DNA of 64,000 nucleotides from Mytilus trossulus (taxonomy: Eukaryota > Mollusca > Bivalvia > Mytilida > Mytilidae), in the NCBI RefSeq assembly GCF_036588685.1, contig NC_086379.1, positions 15,423,862 to 15,487,861 on the forward strand. The letters are read 5' to 3'. Positions 36,570 to 48,350 of the stretch are shown here, in pieces. The first letter of the stretch is position 1, and each line of letters begins with the position of its first letter. Position numbers and translations under genes: made by a program. Below the pieces are notes generated by a model. That model was not told the DNA's origin, searched no databases, and saw only the letters and a list, made by a program, of their open reading frames with translations.

Positions 36570-39500
36570 GTTAATTTATAAGAAATATTATCATTCATTT
36601 CTTTCAAGTCGGTTCCTCTTTTATTATCACAATCATTAAGTAATCCGACAGTGTAAAACTTATCTCTTTTATGTTGTTGCGTCAGCCGGCAAGCCGGATC
36701 ACGGATGTTTGGACTGCTTGAATAATTATGGTGATATGTATTGACCAAATTCATCCATAACATACATATAACTAAACATTAATAGTGAAACCAAATAATT
36801 TATGTTTTCATAACTTTAGATATGCAGTGGTAGTGCTATTAGTGGGCTCGGGCACCAGGTGCCGATTTGACTAGAATACACCTTATCGCTAATCCCGGCT
36901 GAACCAACTGCTTGAACTTTTGACGCATACAACAATCACTTTTAAATTGTGGCATCAGATATTTGTTTTATGACGTCAAAATTTTAAGGGAACCTGTGTG
37001 ATATCTACTAGATAATCTAGTAATGTCGGACAAATAACAATAAGGTGTATAATTTTTCGTGGACACAGGCTCGCATCAGGGTAGAGTACATTTTGAAAAT
37101 TTACTTTGGTTTAAATTCTGTCTGTCCTCTATTTTTTAAAAGAGTAAATATTATAGAATGTACATGTACATGTATCTCACTATTTTGGTCTATATCTCCC
37201 AGTTTGTCCCAGCTGCGGAACCGTAACTCTTATGGTCCTTTTTTATTATTTTTTTATTTTGCTGTCTATGGTCCGCAAATAGTCAAAAAATAACATAAGG
37301 ACCTATGAGCTACGGTTCCGCAGCTAAGTTTGTCCATGTTGCTTGCTGTGATAGCACAACTAGATGTTGTAGGATTGATTTTGATGAAACTTTACAGTAC
37401 ACGAGGATATCATCTCGCTATAACATTATAAAGTAACTACATGTATAAATCTGTCTATAGAAATAAAGATTATAAAGTTTGTCAAACAGGGGCATTTATT
37501 TCTTAGATGTCTCAGAGGCCTTATTTCTCCTGAATCAGGGGTCCAATTGGTCCAAGATTGTTCTAGATTCTGATGGCCTTTTGGAACATGCTGGGGCTTT
37601 TGGGCCTCAACTCACAGTATATGTTAAGATAGATGGATAAGGAATTATAAAGGGTATATAATAAATCTGCTGGACAATAAATCTTTTGTGTTTTGAGACA
37701 AAAACTTACAGCTTAAAGTCTGGGAAGAGCTTTTCCATTTTTTCTATCATTGTATGTGGTATAAATGTAGGCTTTGATGTCTAATGGCCCACAGCAGCTT
37801 TCCAAAAGGTGGTCAGACTTAAGAAGTCAGGAACCTTTAATTCCATGGGTGCCATTTTTTGCTGTTTAACATTTTTGTTTTAGTTCATTTTTGTCGAGCC
37901 TTTGACTTAAGTCGAAAAAGCGAGACTAAGCGATCCTACATTCCGTCTTTGTCAGCGTTGTCGGCAGCCACAAATATTCACTCTGTGGTTAAAGTTTTTA
38001 AAATTTTAATCACTTTCTTAAACTATACTGGATTTCTACCAAGCTTGAAAAGAAGCTTGTTTATGATCAAAAGATAGTATCCAAAAGTAAATTTTTTTAA
38101 AATATTTTTTCACCCATATTTTACTTATAAATGGAATAAGTTTTTCTGTGGGTAAACATTACATTCACTCTGTTGTTAAAGTTTTAAAATTTTTAATAAC
38201 TTTCTTAAACTATCCTGGGTTTGTACCAAACTTAAACAGAAGCTTGTTAATGATCATAAGAGAGTAGCCAGAAGTAAATTTTGTAAAAAAATAAATCCAT
38301 TTTTCTGTATTTTACTTTTAAATGGATTTAGTTTTTCTGTGGGGAAACATTACATTCACACTGTGGTTAAAGTTTTTAAAGCTTAATAACTTTCTTAAAC
38401 TATCCTGGGTGTGTACCAAACTTGGACAGAAGCTTGTTTATGATGATAAGATAGTATCCAGAAATAATAATTTAGAAAAAAATTAAATCCATTTTTTCCG
38501 TATTATACTTTTAAATAGACTTAGATATTATTCCAGTTAACATTGACATACAGTCTCAAGGATTTGTATAGAAATCCTTGACAGTCTGCAGTTAACATGA
38601 ATTTTTAAAAGCTTAACATGTAGTTAATTTTTCTGTCAAAAAGTGTGCTGTTTCAAGCAAATGTCAAAAAGCGTGCTGTTTCAAGCAAATGTCAAAAAGT
38701 GTGCTGTTTCAAGCAAATGTCAAAAAGCTTGCTGTTTCAAGCAAATGTCAAAAAGTGTGCTGTTTCAAGCAAATGTCAAAAAGTGTGCTGTTTTTAGCAA
38801 ATGTCAAAAAGTGTGTTGTTTCAAGCAAATGTCAAAAAGTGTGCTGTTTCAATCAAATGTCAAAAAGTGTGCTGTTTCAAGCAAATGTCAAAAAGTGTGC
38901 TGTTTCAAACAAATTTCAAAAAGTGTGCTGTTTCAAGCAAATGCCAAAAGTGTGCTGTTTCAAAAAAATGTCAAAAAGTGTGCTGTTTCAAGCAAATGTC
39001 AAAAAGTGTGCTGTTTGAAGCAAATGTCTAAAAGTGTACTGTTTCAAGCAAATGCCAAAAAGTGTGCTGTTTCAAACAAATGCCAAAAAGTGTGCTGTTT
39101 CAAGCAAATGCCAAAAAGTGTGCTGTTTCAAAAAAATGTCAAAAAGTGTGCTGTTTCAAGCAAATGCCAAAAAGTGTGCTGTTTCAAAAAAATGTCAAAA
39201 AGTGTGCTATTTCAAACAAATGTCAAAAGGTGTGCTGTTTCAAGCAAATATCAAATAGTGTGATGTTTCATTGGCAAATGCCAAAAAAAGTGCTGTTTCA
39301 AGCAAATACCAAAATGTGTGCAATTTTATACTGGTCAGCTGAGTTGAAAAAATGTTTAGGTTTGATCATTGAAATCTTTTATAATATATTTAAAAGTCCT
39401 CAAATGAAATACATTGAGCGAATCTGATATGACACAAATACATGTATCAATCTGGACTAGTTATTAATTAACATGGTACAACCTAAAGTCACCAAAAAAA

Positions 39501-42500
39501 ATGTGTTTTTGGTTAGAAATTTTATTGAAAAAAAGGTTCAATCTGTTTTCATATTTAGTGAAGCCTTATAGTTTTCTGAATATTGAAAGCTTTTGGAATG
39601 AATTCTAAATTCATTTTTCAAATGATTTTTCTTGTTGATTTATTTTTTACTTTTACTCTTGAAACTATTGTACATGTACAATGCACAGAAGAATTCATGT
39701 AATGTGATTTGTTGTCATATTTGGATCTGGCTGTGTTTGACATTTAATTGAATAATCATCATTTGTTTTGTACAAATGTTTTTAATTACATTGTGTATTT
39801 ATGTATCTGTGCCAATAGATGTTCTCATTTTATGATGTTTTACTTTCAGGAAATATGTCCAGAAATGCAGGAATTTTTGTTAAAGTTAAAACAGAAAGTA
39901 CCAGTTGCCTTAGTAGGAGGTTCAGATCTTGTGAAAATAGCAGAACAGATGGGTGCTACTCCTGATAAACATGGTAAAGTCAAACAGTCAAGGGTCTAAC
40001 TTAAATAAGTTATCAGGGGAAATTAACATGCATGTTGTTATTACAGATTCTTTCATGAGTTGTCTTCTCTTTTTACCTGAATCTATAATAACATATGTTG
40101 GTTTTCAGTGAAATATATCAAAAATGTTTTATCTTTAATGGGCACTTGGGAATTCTTAAAAACTTTTGCGCAGTAGCTTAATAATTTACCCTGATAACTA
40201 ATTTTCTAATTCCATTAATACAATTACGATTAACCATGGTAAATCAATGAGACAAGGCTTTTAAGGGCAAACTAAGCTGTAATAACAAGGCTTATGTTAT
40301 TACAAGCATGTAATTTACTATAAAACATTCTGCAAAAAACTCCACCCCAAAGTTATTGAACTATACAAAAAAAATATATATATATTTTCATTATAAATTT
40401 TAGAAAAACGAGGTGTGGCATATAAATCATTTTTGGTATGACATCACTGAACTAGTACACATTTTTGTTACAGGGCCAGCTGAAGCATGGTCTTTGGCTG
40501 TTTTCTGTTCTTTAGTCTGGTTGTTGTCTCTTTGATACATTCCTCATTTTCATTCTACATTTCATGTTTTAAAGTAACAGATCAAAGATGTTTGACATTT
40601 TGTATTACCTATTAATGTATAGATTTTTCAAGAAAAAAAAGGTGACAATTCTCTTTTCCAAACAAGTTTAAAAAAATGGAGACACATTATTTTAAAGGGC
40701 TTGTACAGTGTGGATCTAATAATCAAATTTGTGTTGATGTCCTTGAATGTCTTCATCTACAATATTAATATGTATATTATAAATATTAAATTTTGATTAT
40801 TTTTTTCCAGTTTCACAGAACTTTGACTATTTATTTGCTGAAAATGGTCTGGTAGCCTATCATAATGGTAAACAAGTAGGACAAGAGGTAATAATATTCA
40901 TCGTTTGGATAACTTATTTTAAGGCAGAGTATGATTATGTGTTTCATATTTTTATTAAATTTGGCACCTTTTTAAAGCTCGTCTGTATGTAAAACACTAT
41001 ATATGTGTAGCTTTTATATTTCTATACATATAGTGATTAAAAAACAATGAAACAGATCTATAAGTGTATAAATGCACATGAAAATTGCCAGAAGATGTAT
41101 TTTCACCTCAAATTTACAATTCGACGAAATTTGTACATTTTACTTTCAAGATATATATATATGAAGATTATAAGGGAACCAAGGCTTTTTGTTTTCCCCC
41201 TTAATTTTTTAAGTTTAAGCAATAAATGAAAACAAAATTTGAAAAAAAAATAAAACTTACTAGCATAACATTTTGCTTAATTTTTCCTTTCAACATTTTT
41301 ATTGAATGTCATTCTTTATATTCATATGATAATAAAACATTATTTAATTAAATTGTTGTTAGCCATTATCATTATATTGATGAATCATGTCAATTCTAAG
41401 ATTGATTGGAAACATCTTAACATTGCATTCTATAAAATTTGAGAGGGAAATTGATATAATTTAACAAATTCATGTTGAACTACTCAACAAAATAAGATTG
41501 TAATTAAGAAATAATTCATGAGGGCTTGAATATTTCGTGATTTTACCATGGGTTGTCCCTTTATGACAAATATAATGAAATATATATCAAAGCGCTCTAG
41601 ATGGAGGCATTATTTGTCGCTCATGTAAATAAACGCCCTATAAATTGATGTTAAAGAAAGGGAACAAACTGAATAAGTGACATGCTTAACCTGTTTTAAA
41701 AAAAATATTTTGATAGGTTTGGATGAATCTAAATGACAATTTTACTTATATGTCTTATAAGTATAAAAAAATTGGCTTATATAACACAATTTAGCAATGT
41801 TTGTTTACGTTTCCTTGTAAGTGATGATTTTCGGTTTCACAAGCTTGTATTTTCCTGTAAAATGTTGATAATCTGATGTCATCGTTCTATGACACTGGGT
41901 AGCTCATTCATAAAAAGCATATGAAGTGGGAGTACGACCAGAACAGCCCAAGCAATATATTCAAATTTTAACACAGGTGTGTACTGATAGTGTTTGAAGT
42001 AGGTCATGTTAGAATTCGTTATAATTTTGTATTTTCAGAATATACTTAAATGTAAAGGAGAAGAATGTTTACAGAAAGTGATCAATTTTGCTCTGAAATA
42101 TATGTCAGAATTAACATTACCAGCCAAAAGGTTTGTTCTACAAAGTTTGTTAAAGGTTTAGTTAATTTAAGGGGGCTTGCGGGTATAAATGATTTTTTTT
42201 ATTTAATATAGGATTTCGCTATATTTTTCTATAAATGAACTTTATCTTATACCTAATGGAAAAATGAAATAAAAAAATGGGGTCACCGTTCATTTACGCT
42301 CACAATCTGCCTTCAAAAGAAGTATACGTTTTTGTTAATGTCCCTTTTTTCTGTTGATCTAATAGGAGAAATAGCGGTAATATCGATATAAAAAAAGAAC
42401 TAAATTACAGAAATCGCTTAAATTTTACAATTATTTAGTTAATGTACAGCTTATTCGAAAACAACAATAAAAAATATTGGTCACCGATGATTTAAAAAAG

Positions 42501-44766
42501 ATATTTCAATTTTAATGCAAAAATATGGCATTTTTGTACCAAAGGGAGATAATTTGGAGCTTTTTCAACGATATCTACATTTTAAAAGTCACCAGGGGTC
42601 AACACTAATTGATTTTTTGGAATGATTTTTGTACTATATGATCAAGTAACAACTACTAAAGGTAATTAATAAAATTTGTAATGAAAAATAAATGTTTAAT
42701 TTTTTTCTAAAAATTTTATACCCGCGAGCCTCCTTAAGATAAAACATGATCAATTGCATGATCTATAAATGCTTATACATGTATAAGATACAATGAACCT
42801 ACATGGAGAAATCCTACAAACAAATATTCTTTGATTTGTTCAATATTGATAACACAAATTAGAAACTATATAAGAAACTCTAGCTAAATGAACTTGGTAA
42901 ATACAATACAGGCAGGTTGAGTTAATAAAACAATCACCTAGGTTGGCAATATTTCACAAGGAATTATATAGTATATGAAGCTCTTTTCTGGATTAACCTT
43001 TATCAGGAAAAATCCAATTGAAGAAGAGAAATGTATAAATACAATGTATGTAGAAGCTTTATGACCAAAATAAAACTAAAAGTCATATTCATCTATGGTA
43101 AACTTTGCCTTAAGAAGTTGGAAACCTGCTGTAGTAGTCTATAGATACTGAGTTTAACTTTAGATATGTTGGAGTGCTTAGAAATATATAGTAATTCAAA
43201 TTGCAGACAAGATATGGATATAAAATGCACCCAGATTGTATCTGTCTAAAAGTCTGTTGAGATCCATACAGTTTCTATACAGCATTTAATTGAAATTTGA
43301 TATTTGGTCAAGAAAATAAACTTATATGTAAATTCTTGTTTTGATATCTTTTAGGGGAACATTTGTTGAATTTCGATCAAGCATGTTAAATATATGTCCT
43401 GTTGGTAGAAGTTGTTCACAGAAAGAAAGAGAAGAATTTGTAGCTTATGACCAGGTTTGTTTTACCCTGCTTTGTTCCTAATTATTTTTACAGTCTCGTC
43501 AACCAGATTACAGTCACTGCTTTATCAGCAGTATTAAAAATCTGTTAAAAGAATAACACACACACAGTAGAGTTCTCAAGATTTTGATAAATGTATGAAT
43601 TTTAAAGAATGCACTGTATACATAAAGAAAATGGCAATATGTCAATAATATGCAGAAAAATGCTTATGAAAATGTAAGATACATGTATACCATTTCGAAT
43701 ACTACTGATGGTATTAGCCAGTTAAAAATAATTGTGTATTTTAAACTGTATTTTGTCATTTCATTTATGTATTTCAACCAACTCTTTTTCCACAAAACGA
43801 GTTTAAAATGAATGTTTTATTATATTCCAGGAGCATAATATAAGAAAAAAGTTTGTAGAAAGTTTATATGCTAATTTCCCTGATGCTGGCCTGAAGTTTG
43901 CTATAGGAGGACAGATCAGTATTGATGTATTCCCTGTAGGCTGGGATAAAACATTCTGTTTACAGTTTATAGAAAAAGGAGGATATAAAACTATACATTT
44001 CTTTGGTGATAAAACTGATCCTGTAAGTAAATACAAACAAGCCATTTTGATTATGCATGCCAGTTTATTTCTTATTTTAACAGTTTGATAAATTGTGTAT
44101 TGCTTTTGGTATTTAATAAAAGAGAGGCAACAATACCAAAGGGATTTAAACTCATAAGTAAAAAATAAACTGACAATGTCATCACAAAAAAGAAAAAAAG
44201 TCTAAAAAGACAAACAGCAGTATACAAAAAACAAAATAGAAAATTGATGAATGCAACAGATTCCCAACACTAGGTGGTCTCAAGTGATCTGGAAGGGGAA
44301 GTAACTTTGATCTCTGGATCAGGATGAATTTTATGCACTGTCACAAGTATTTTAAAGGTTTCACAACCAGTGAGAATATTTTATTGCTTGGTATCAACTG
44401 GAGTTATTTAACTTCAATATATTCATAATCATACATCAGCCTTGTGCCAGTGTATATTATTATTTGAATTCTATAAAGAGATATGAATAAACAATATCCA
44501 ATTTTACCCAATTGTTAAACCTAGTTATTTTAGTATAAACATTCTCATTTTGTTTTTAGATTGACAGACAATAAAAAAATCTTTGATGAGTTTTTCATAA
44601 GACTTCTTAAATATATATGATAATGGATTATTTATTGATATTTTATCTTATTTTTCAGGGTGGAAATGACCATGAAATATATGCAGATGAAAGAACAATA
44701 GGTCATAAGGTCACATCACCTGAAGATACAATGAAACAGTTGAAAGAATTATTTTTTAAAGATTAG
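36495..44766 (+). CDS. PMM2: Phosphomannomutase (PMM1/PMM2 family), complete, 7 coding exons
   Basis: This enzyme interconverts mannose-6-phosphate and mannose-1-phosphate in the cytosol and so supplies GDP-mannose for N-glycosylation and GPI anchors. The spliced CDS joins 36495-36569, 39850-39973, 40811-40887, 42039-42130, 43355-43454, 43831-44022 and 44659-44766. All introns are GT-AG and phases agree throughout, giving 768 nt and 255 residues (human PMM2 has 246, PMM1 262). The HAD-type motif DVDGT is at residues 15-19, where the two Asp are nucleophile and acid/base. GGSD is at 48-51, RGTFVEFR at 123-130, PVGRSCS at 138-144, GGQIS in the fifth intron-bounded block, and GGNDHE at 221-226. 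The start ATG has a good context (aaacATGG) and no earlier in-frame candidate is needed. Exon sequences show no frameshift. PMM1 and PMM2 orthology cannot be separated by eye, so the symbol is provisional. A candidate polyadenylation signal AATAAA lies at 45010-45015. Confidence 0.96.
37210..37326. mobile_element. 117-bp foldback element with 9-bp target duplication, in PMM intron 1
   Basis: The arms agctgcggaaccgtaactct... and ...ctacggttccgcagct are inverted over about 29 bp. AGTTTGTCC flanks it exactly at 37201-37209 and 37327-37335. The 9-bp duplication matches the class of the element at 3434-3522, but the arms differ. Confidence 0.85.
37893..38540 (-). repeat. Inverted array of the ~170-bp repeat family, in PMM intron 1
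   Basis: Begins gtcgagcctttgacttaagt and gatcctacattccgtc. Three to four units of cactctgtggttaaagtttt, aactatcctgggt and gacagaagcttgtttatgat follow, which is the reverse complement of 19830-21490. Confidence 0.75.
38636..39325 (+). repeat. 28-bp minisatellite, about 24 copies, in PMM intron 1
   Basis: The unit TGTCAAAAAGTGTGCTGTTT + CAAGCAAA repeats with scattered substitutions (variants with gcc for gtc, aaaa for gcaa) and a rare length change. No stop codon occurs in any + frame of the unit, which creates long spurious ORFs. Confidence 0.97.
39850..39973 (+). CDS. PMM2: Phosphomannomutase exon 2 (residues 26-66 plus 1 nt)
   Basis: The acceptor is ttttactttcag and the donor gtaaag. The exon encodes a segment ending in the conserved VGGSD stretch and the following helix. 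It leaves one nucleotide that completes a Val codon with exon 3. Confidence 0.95.
40465..40565 (+). repeat. Dispersed repeat fragment in PMM intron 2
   Basis: Contains gggccagctgaagcatggtc, gttctttagtctggttgttg and tctttgatacattcc, related to 27950-28265 and 47515-47870. Confidence 0.65.
40811..40887 (+). CDS. PMM2: Phosphomannomutase exon 3 (residues 67-92)
   Basis: The acceptor is ttttttccag and the donor gtaata. It encodes [13 protein letters not shown], the strongly conserved segment leading into the cap domain, and ends in phase 0. Confidence 0.96.
42039..42130 (+). CDS. PMM2: Phosphomannomutase exon 4 (residues 93-122 plus 2 nt)
   Basis: The acceptor is attttcag and the donor gtttgt. 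It encodes a cap-domain helix ending LTLPAK and leaves two nucleotides of the Arg123 codon. The 563-bp TTAA-flanked element begins 40 bp after the donor. Confidence 0.94.
42171..42733. mobile_element. 563-bp TTAA-flanked element in PMM intron 4
   Basis: The ends GGGGGCTTGCGGGTATAAA and TTTATACCCGCGAGCCTCC are inverted (17 of 19 positions) and flanked by TTAA at 42167-42170 and 42734-42737. It has no coding capacity. A piggyBac-like or Kolobok-type miniature element is likely. Confidence 0.85.
43355..43454 (+). CDS. PMM2: Phosphomannomutase exon 5 (residues 123-156)
   Basis: The acceptor is tcttttag and the donor gtttgt. It contains the substrate-binding cap motifs RGTFVEFR and PVGRSCS. The conserved Arg residues fall at 123 and 141, the same numbers as in human PMM2. 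Confidence 0.96.
43831..44022 (+). CDS. PMM2: Phosphomannomutase exon 6 (residues 157-220)
   Basis: The acceptor is atattccag and the donor gtaagt. It encodes the return to the core domain, with [15 protein letters not shown] and HFFGDKT, and ends in phase 0. Confidence 0.96.
44122..44345 (+). repeat. Dispersed repeat in PMM intron 6 (partner at ~730-905)
   Basis: Contains aactcataagtaaaaaataa actgacaa, then caacagattcccaacactag and tctcaagtgatctggaagg. Confidence 0.6.
44659..44766 (+). CDS. PMM2: Phosphomannomutase exon 7 with stop (residues 221-255)
   Basis: The acceptor is tttttcag. The exon starts with [10 protein letters not shown], the Mg2+-site loop, continues through the conserved SPEDT motif, and stops at TAG 44764-44766. 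Confidence 0.96.
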   Translation, partial: GGNDHEIYADERTIGHKVTSPEDTMKQLKELFFKD

Positions 44767-47510
44767 AATATTTTTTTCTATACAAACTTGATATTGGGAC
44801 AATCTATGGCTTACACTTTACAGAATGCATTTCATTTTTAAGATGTGTTCAGTATTATACCTTATTATATAGTTGTGAAATCCACTGCTTCTTCTGCGAA
44901 TTCATTTATGTTCATGGATTGAAGAAAAACTGTATTTTCGGGGATCATCGATTTTGTAGTTTGACCAAAGCTTTTCATACAAGCCCAGAGAAACTTTATA
45001 CTTCAATGAAATAAAAAATATTCATGAAAATGCATGAAAATTGATTTCCCATGAATAATTATAAATCCACAGTTAGTGGCAGTATCAACTGTTGTCTTGG
45101 TTGTTTTCTTAGTTGAAATAAAAGAAAATAGTTCATAGTCAAAATGCTTGTTTACAAAATAAAAAATAATAATTTTTAGAATTAAAACGACAAACTTTTT
45201 GGTTAGATATTCTATGTACCAAGTACACATTTTTTTCTGTCATATGATTTATACTTTAAATGTTTTGAACACCAAATGTATTCAAGAAATCATGTTTTGA
45301 ACTTTTACTTAAATTTGCTTTATCTGTCTCTTTACATGCAGTTACTGTCACAGCTTCAATTCCATGCATTCCAACAGTTGTACTGAACCATGTTTTATTT
45401 TACTAGCATATACCCTTAACTTGAAAACAGTTGTCTCCCTTAGAAAATTGATCTGGTATCTAATGAAATCTGGATAAATGGCACAAGACCAAAATTTGCA
45501 GTAAAAAATACAGTAAAAGAACAGATATTTTAGACAATCTTTCATCATGGTATATACTTGCTATTATTATGCTATATACTAGAATTATTATTAAAAATTA
45601 ATATTACTATTCAACTAACACATGAAATTTTTGAAGTCAGTATTAATGAAATTGAGTCATAAAGAGCTAAAAGTCTTGTGTTTTGGATGCTGGTATCACA
45701 AAAAGAGTGCAGACATATCTTTATTTTCCTTGGTTTAATGTTTACGAAACATGCATTCCAGTTGAATTTTTTCATTCTCTGTTTTAAAAAACCTTCAATT
45801 GAAATGATTTCATTTTGAATTTCAGAAGACACCACACTTAAACTTACTTAAGGTATAACCTTTTGATCATATGGTATGGTACTGGAATTGGTCTGAACTC
45901 AGAAACGCAATATTATTTTCTATAGATTGCAAATTGGAATAACTAGGGGTTATTGAATTCTTAATGAATTAATTAATTTATTGCACTTTTATATAATAAG
46001 TTGTTTTTTGTGGTATACATTTTTTATTCAATTTGTTGGGATCGATATTTATATTAAAATATATTTTTTAAATTGTTTTTTATTGTTTATTTCACAAACA
46101 GTTGTATTTGTGTACTTACCTTCGTCAGGAATCCTCAAACCAAAACATGAAATCCAGGCATAGATGAATCAGCTGCAACATTAGGAGCTATATAGCCAAA
46201 AAGGAATTAAGGTAAACGAATGAACCTCTTCCAAACTAATTTCACCTGCCACATTATGTGTGCCTGTCCCAAGACAGGAGCCAATAATTCAGTGGTTGTC
46301 GTTTTTGCTGTATATATATTTTTTTTTTTTCGTTTTTTGTCCCGTACTGATGAAGTTGAAAGGGAATTTAGGTTTGCACTCTGTTCGTTGGTTGGTGCAT
46401 CCTTAGTCCTGCAAATCAGTTTTCCAATCTTTTTTTTCTTCCTACTTGAAGATATTAATTTGATATTTGGTGTATTGTTGTATCATGACAAGTTATAGAT
46501 AAAGTTCAAATTTGTAGCTTATGACCATGTTATTTTTACCCACATTGTTTCTAATTAAATTATGCAGTCTTATCAACTAACACTCACTGGTTCATCAGCA
46601 TTGCCAAACATCTGTTAAAAGCATAACACATTCCAGTACCCAAGGATATGATTCTTAAGATTTTGTTCAAAGTTATGGTCCTTGGACTTGGATAATTCAC
46701 TCACTCAAATATACACAATGCCTATTACCACAAAACTCAGATCAAGTACAAAGGACTAGGTACAGTAAGGGCCCATTTTGGCCTCAAATTTCAGATCCAT
46801 CTGACAAAGAGTTTGGACACTTTTTAACACTTAAGTGCACGTGTCTTACTTCAGTCGATTTAAATAATTTGTGTGAAAGATTTGAACTGATAAAGTCATT
46901 TCAGACGCACATATTCAAGCTTAAATATGGCAAATCTATCAAATATGCCATAATATGTCACTTTTCAGATAGCTTTTGTCAAAAATGAAAGTGTCTGCAT
47001 CCTTGTTCACCCTCAACCTTTATATATAATATGTATTATCATCAAATAAAACTTACATCTTTATATAAAGAATGAACATGAATGCGTCCTCTTCCATTGA
47101 AGAAGAAAATCGTCTAAATTTAACCCAAATGCTAAAATTGTGAAGATTTCAATAATTTAGCATGACTTAATGATGTTAGTACCCAATATATGTGCATTGT
47201 TTTGTCAAAAACAGCCCATATTTATGTAGCAGAAGTATTCTCCTTTCCAATAAATAGCTTAAAGTTTACATTATAACAATTTTCTAAAACTGATATATTT
47301 TGGGGCCAAAAAGGGGTCTTACTGAACCTACTCCTTTGGATAGTGTCACTTGTACTTTTCTTGAGTTGTCATTTTATAACATTGAATGTAAGCAGGAGCA
47401 TCATCTGTGTCCCATTCTCCATTTATTGTTGTATTCTTTTCTCTCCCATTTCCCTTTTTGTTAAACTTTTGTTTGTATGAGTCTGGCTGTAAGAATGCTA
47501 GCCTCATAAA
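44767..47510. other. Intergenic DNA after phosphomannomutase; repeat fragments only
   Basis: A fragment at 46240-46310 (cctgtcccaagacaggagcc, ttcagtggttgtcg) belongs to the common bivalve repeat. Stretch 46505-46600 echoes the PMM exon 5/intron boundary region (gtagcttatgaccatgtt, then ttttaccc... versus 43440-43475), i.e. a partial duplicate of that intron start. No further gene was recognised. Confidence 0.45.
45010..45123 (+). promoter_or_regulatory. Candidate polyadenylation signals of phosphomannomutase
   Basis: AATAAA occurs at 45010-45015 and again at 45118-45123, about 245 and 350 bp after the stop codon. In such AT-rich DNA the hexamer is common by chance, so the choice between them is open. 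Confidence 0.35.
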
Positions 47511-47514
47511 CAAG

Positions 47515-47870
47515 GTTATGTTGTTATGCCTTTTCTTTTCTACATTAGCTAGAGGTACATGTATAGGGAAGGGTTGAGATCTCATAAACATGTTTAACAC
47601 CGCCGCATTTTTGCGCCTGTCCCAAGTCAGGAGCCTCTGGCCTTTATTAGTCTTGTGTTATTTTAATTTTAGTTTCTTGTGTACAATTTGGAAATTAGTA
47701 AGGCATTCATTATCACTGAACTAGTAAATATTTGTTTAGGGGCCAGCTGAAGGATGCCTCTGGGTGCGGAATTTCTCCCTACATTGAAGACCTGTTGGTG
47801 ACCTTCTTCTGTTGTTTTTTCTATGGTCAGGTTGTTTTCTCTTTGACACATTCACCATTTCCATTCTCAA
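47515..47870 (+). repeat. Dispersed repeat, long copy
   Basis: Contains ttatgccttttcttttctac, acaccgccgcatttttgcgc, ctgtcccaagtcaggagcct, ggggccagctgaaggatgcc and cctacattgaagacctgttg. It is the longest copy of this family in the window. Confidence 0.75.
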
Positions 47871-48067
47871 TTTTATTTGCCGTCTTGGTCAATAGTTTAA
47901 AGAAGAAAGACCAGGCTTATGTGTCGGGGTTATCAGAGGCAGATATAGGGTGGAAGTCGGGTTTTTTAGACCACTTCTACATTCTCTTGTGTTGTGAGGT
48001 AGCACATTGAAAATCCAGCTTAACATAATGTCAAAGAACAAAGAAGAGTGCATTCCTATTCAATTAT

Positions 48068-48350
48068 AAAAAATAAAGAGATGTGGTATGATTGCCAATG
48101 ACACAAATATCCACCAAAATTTAAATGATATGGATGTTAGCAACTATAGGTAACTATGGCCTTCAACAATGAGCACACATCTCTTAACTCTAGGATGAGG
48201 AGCCAATGGATCAATAAAACTGATCTAAAGATAAAAATAAAAAGATGTGGTATGATTGCTCATGAGACAACTCTCCATCAGAGACCAAATGATGTAAAAG
48301 GCTAACATTTATAGGTTACTGTATGACCTTCAACAATAGGCATTTTTTTA
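48068..48350 (-). repeat. Two inverted copies of the common bivalve repeat
   Basis: Both start with agatgtggtatgattg (48070 and 48243) and run through gacaa...ccaaatgat to ccttcaacaat, so the 3' part of the family is duplicated in tandem. Confidence 0.75.

Noticed and set aside
38643-39263. 206-residue cysteine-rich open reading frame and its overlapping frames
   Set aside because: It is read entirely from a 28-bp minisatellite inside a phosphomannomutase intron; all three frames are open for the same reason.
38636-39325. CRISPR-like array
   Set aside because: Repeat units are directly adjacent with no unique spacers, in a eukaryotic intron.
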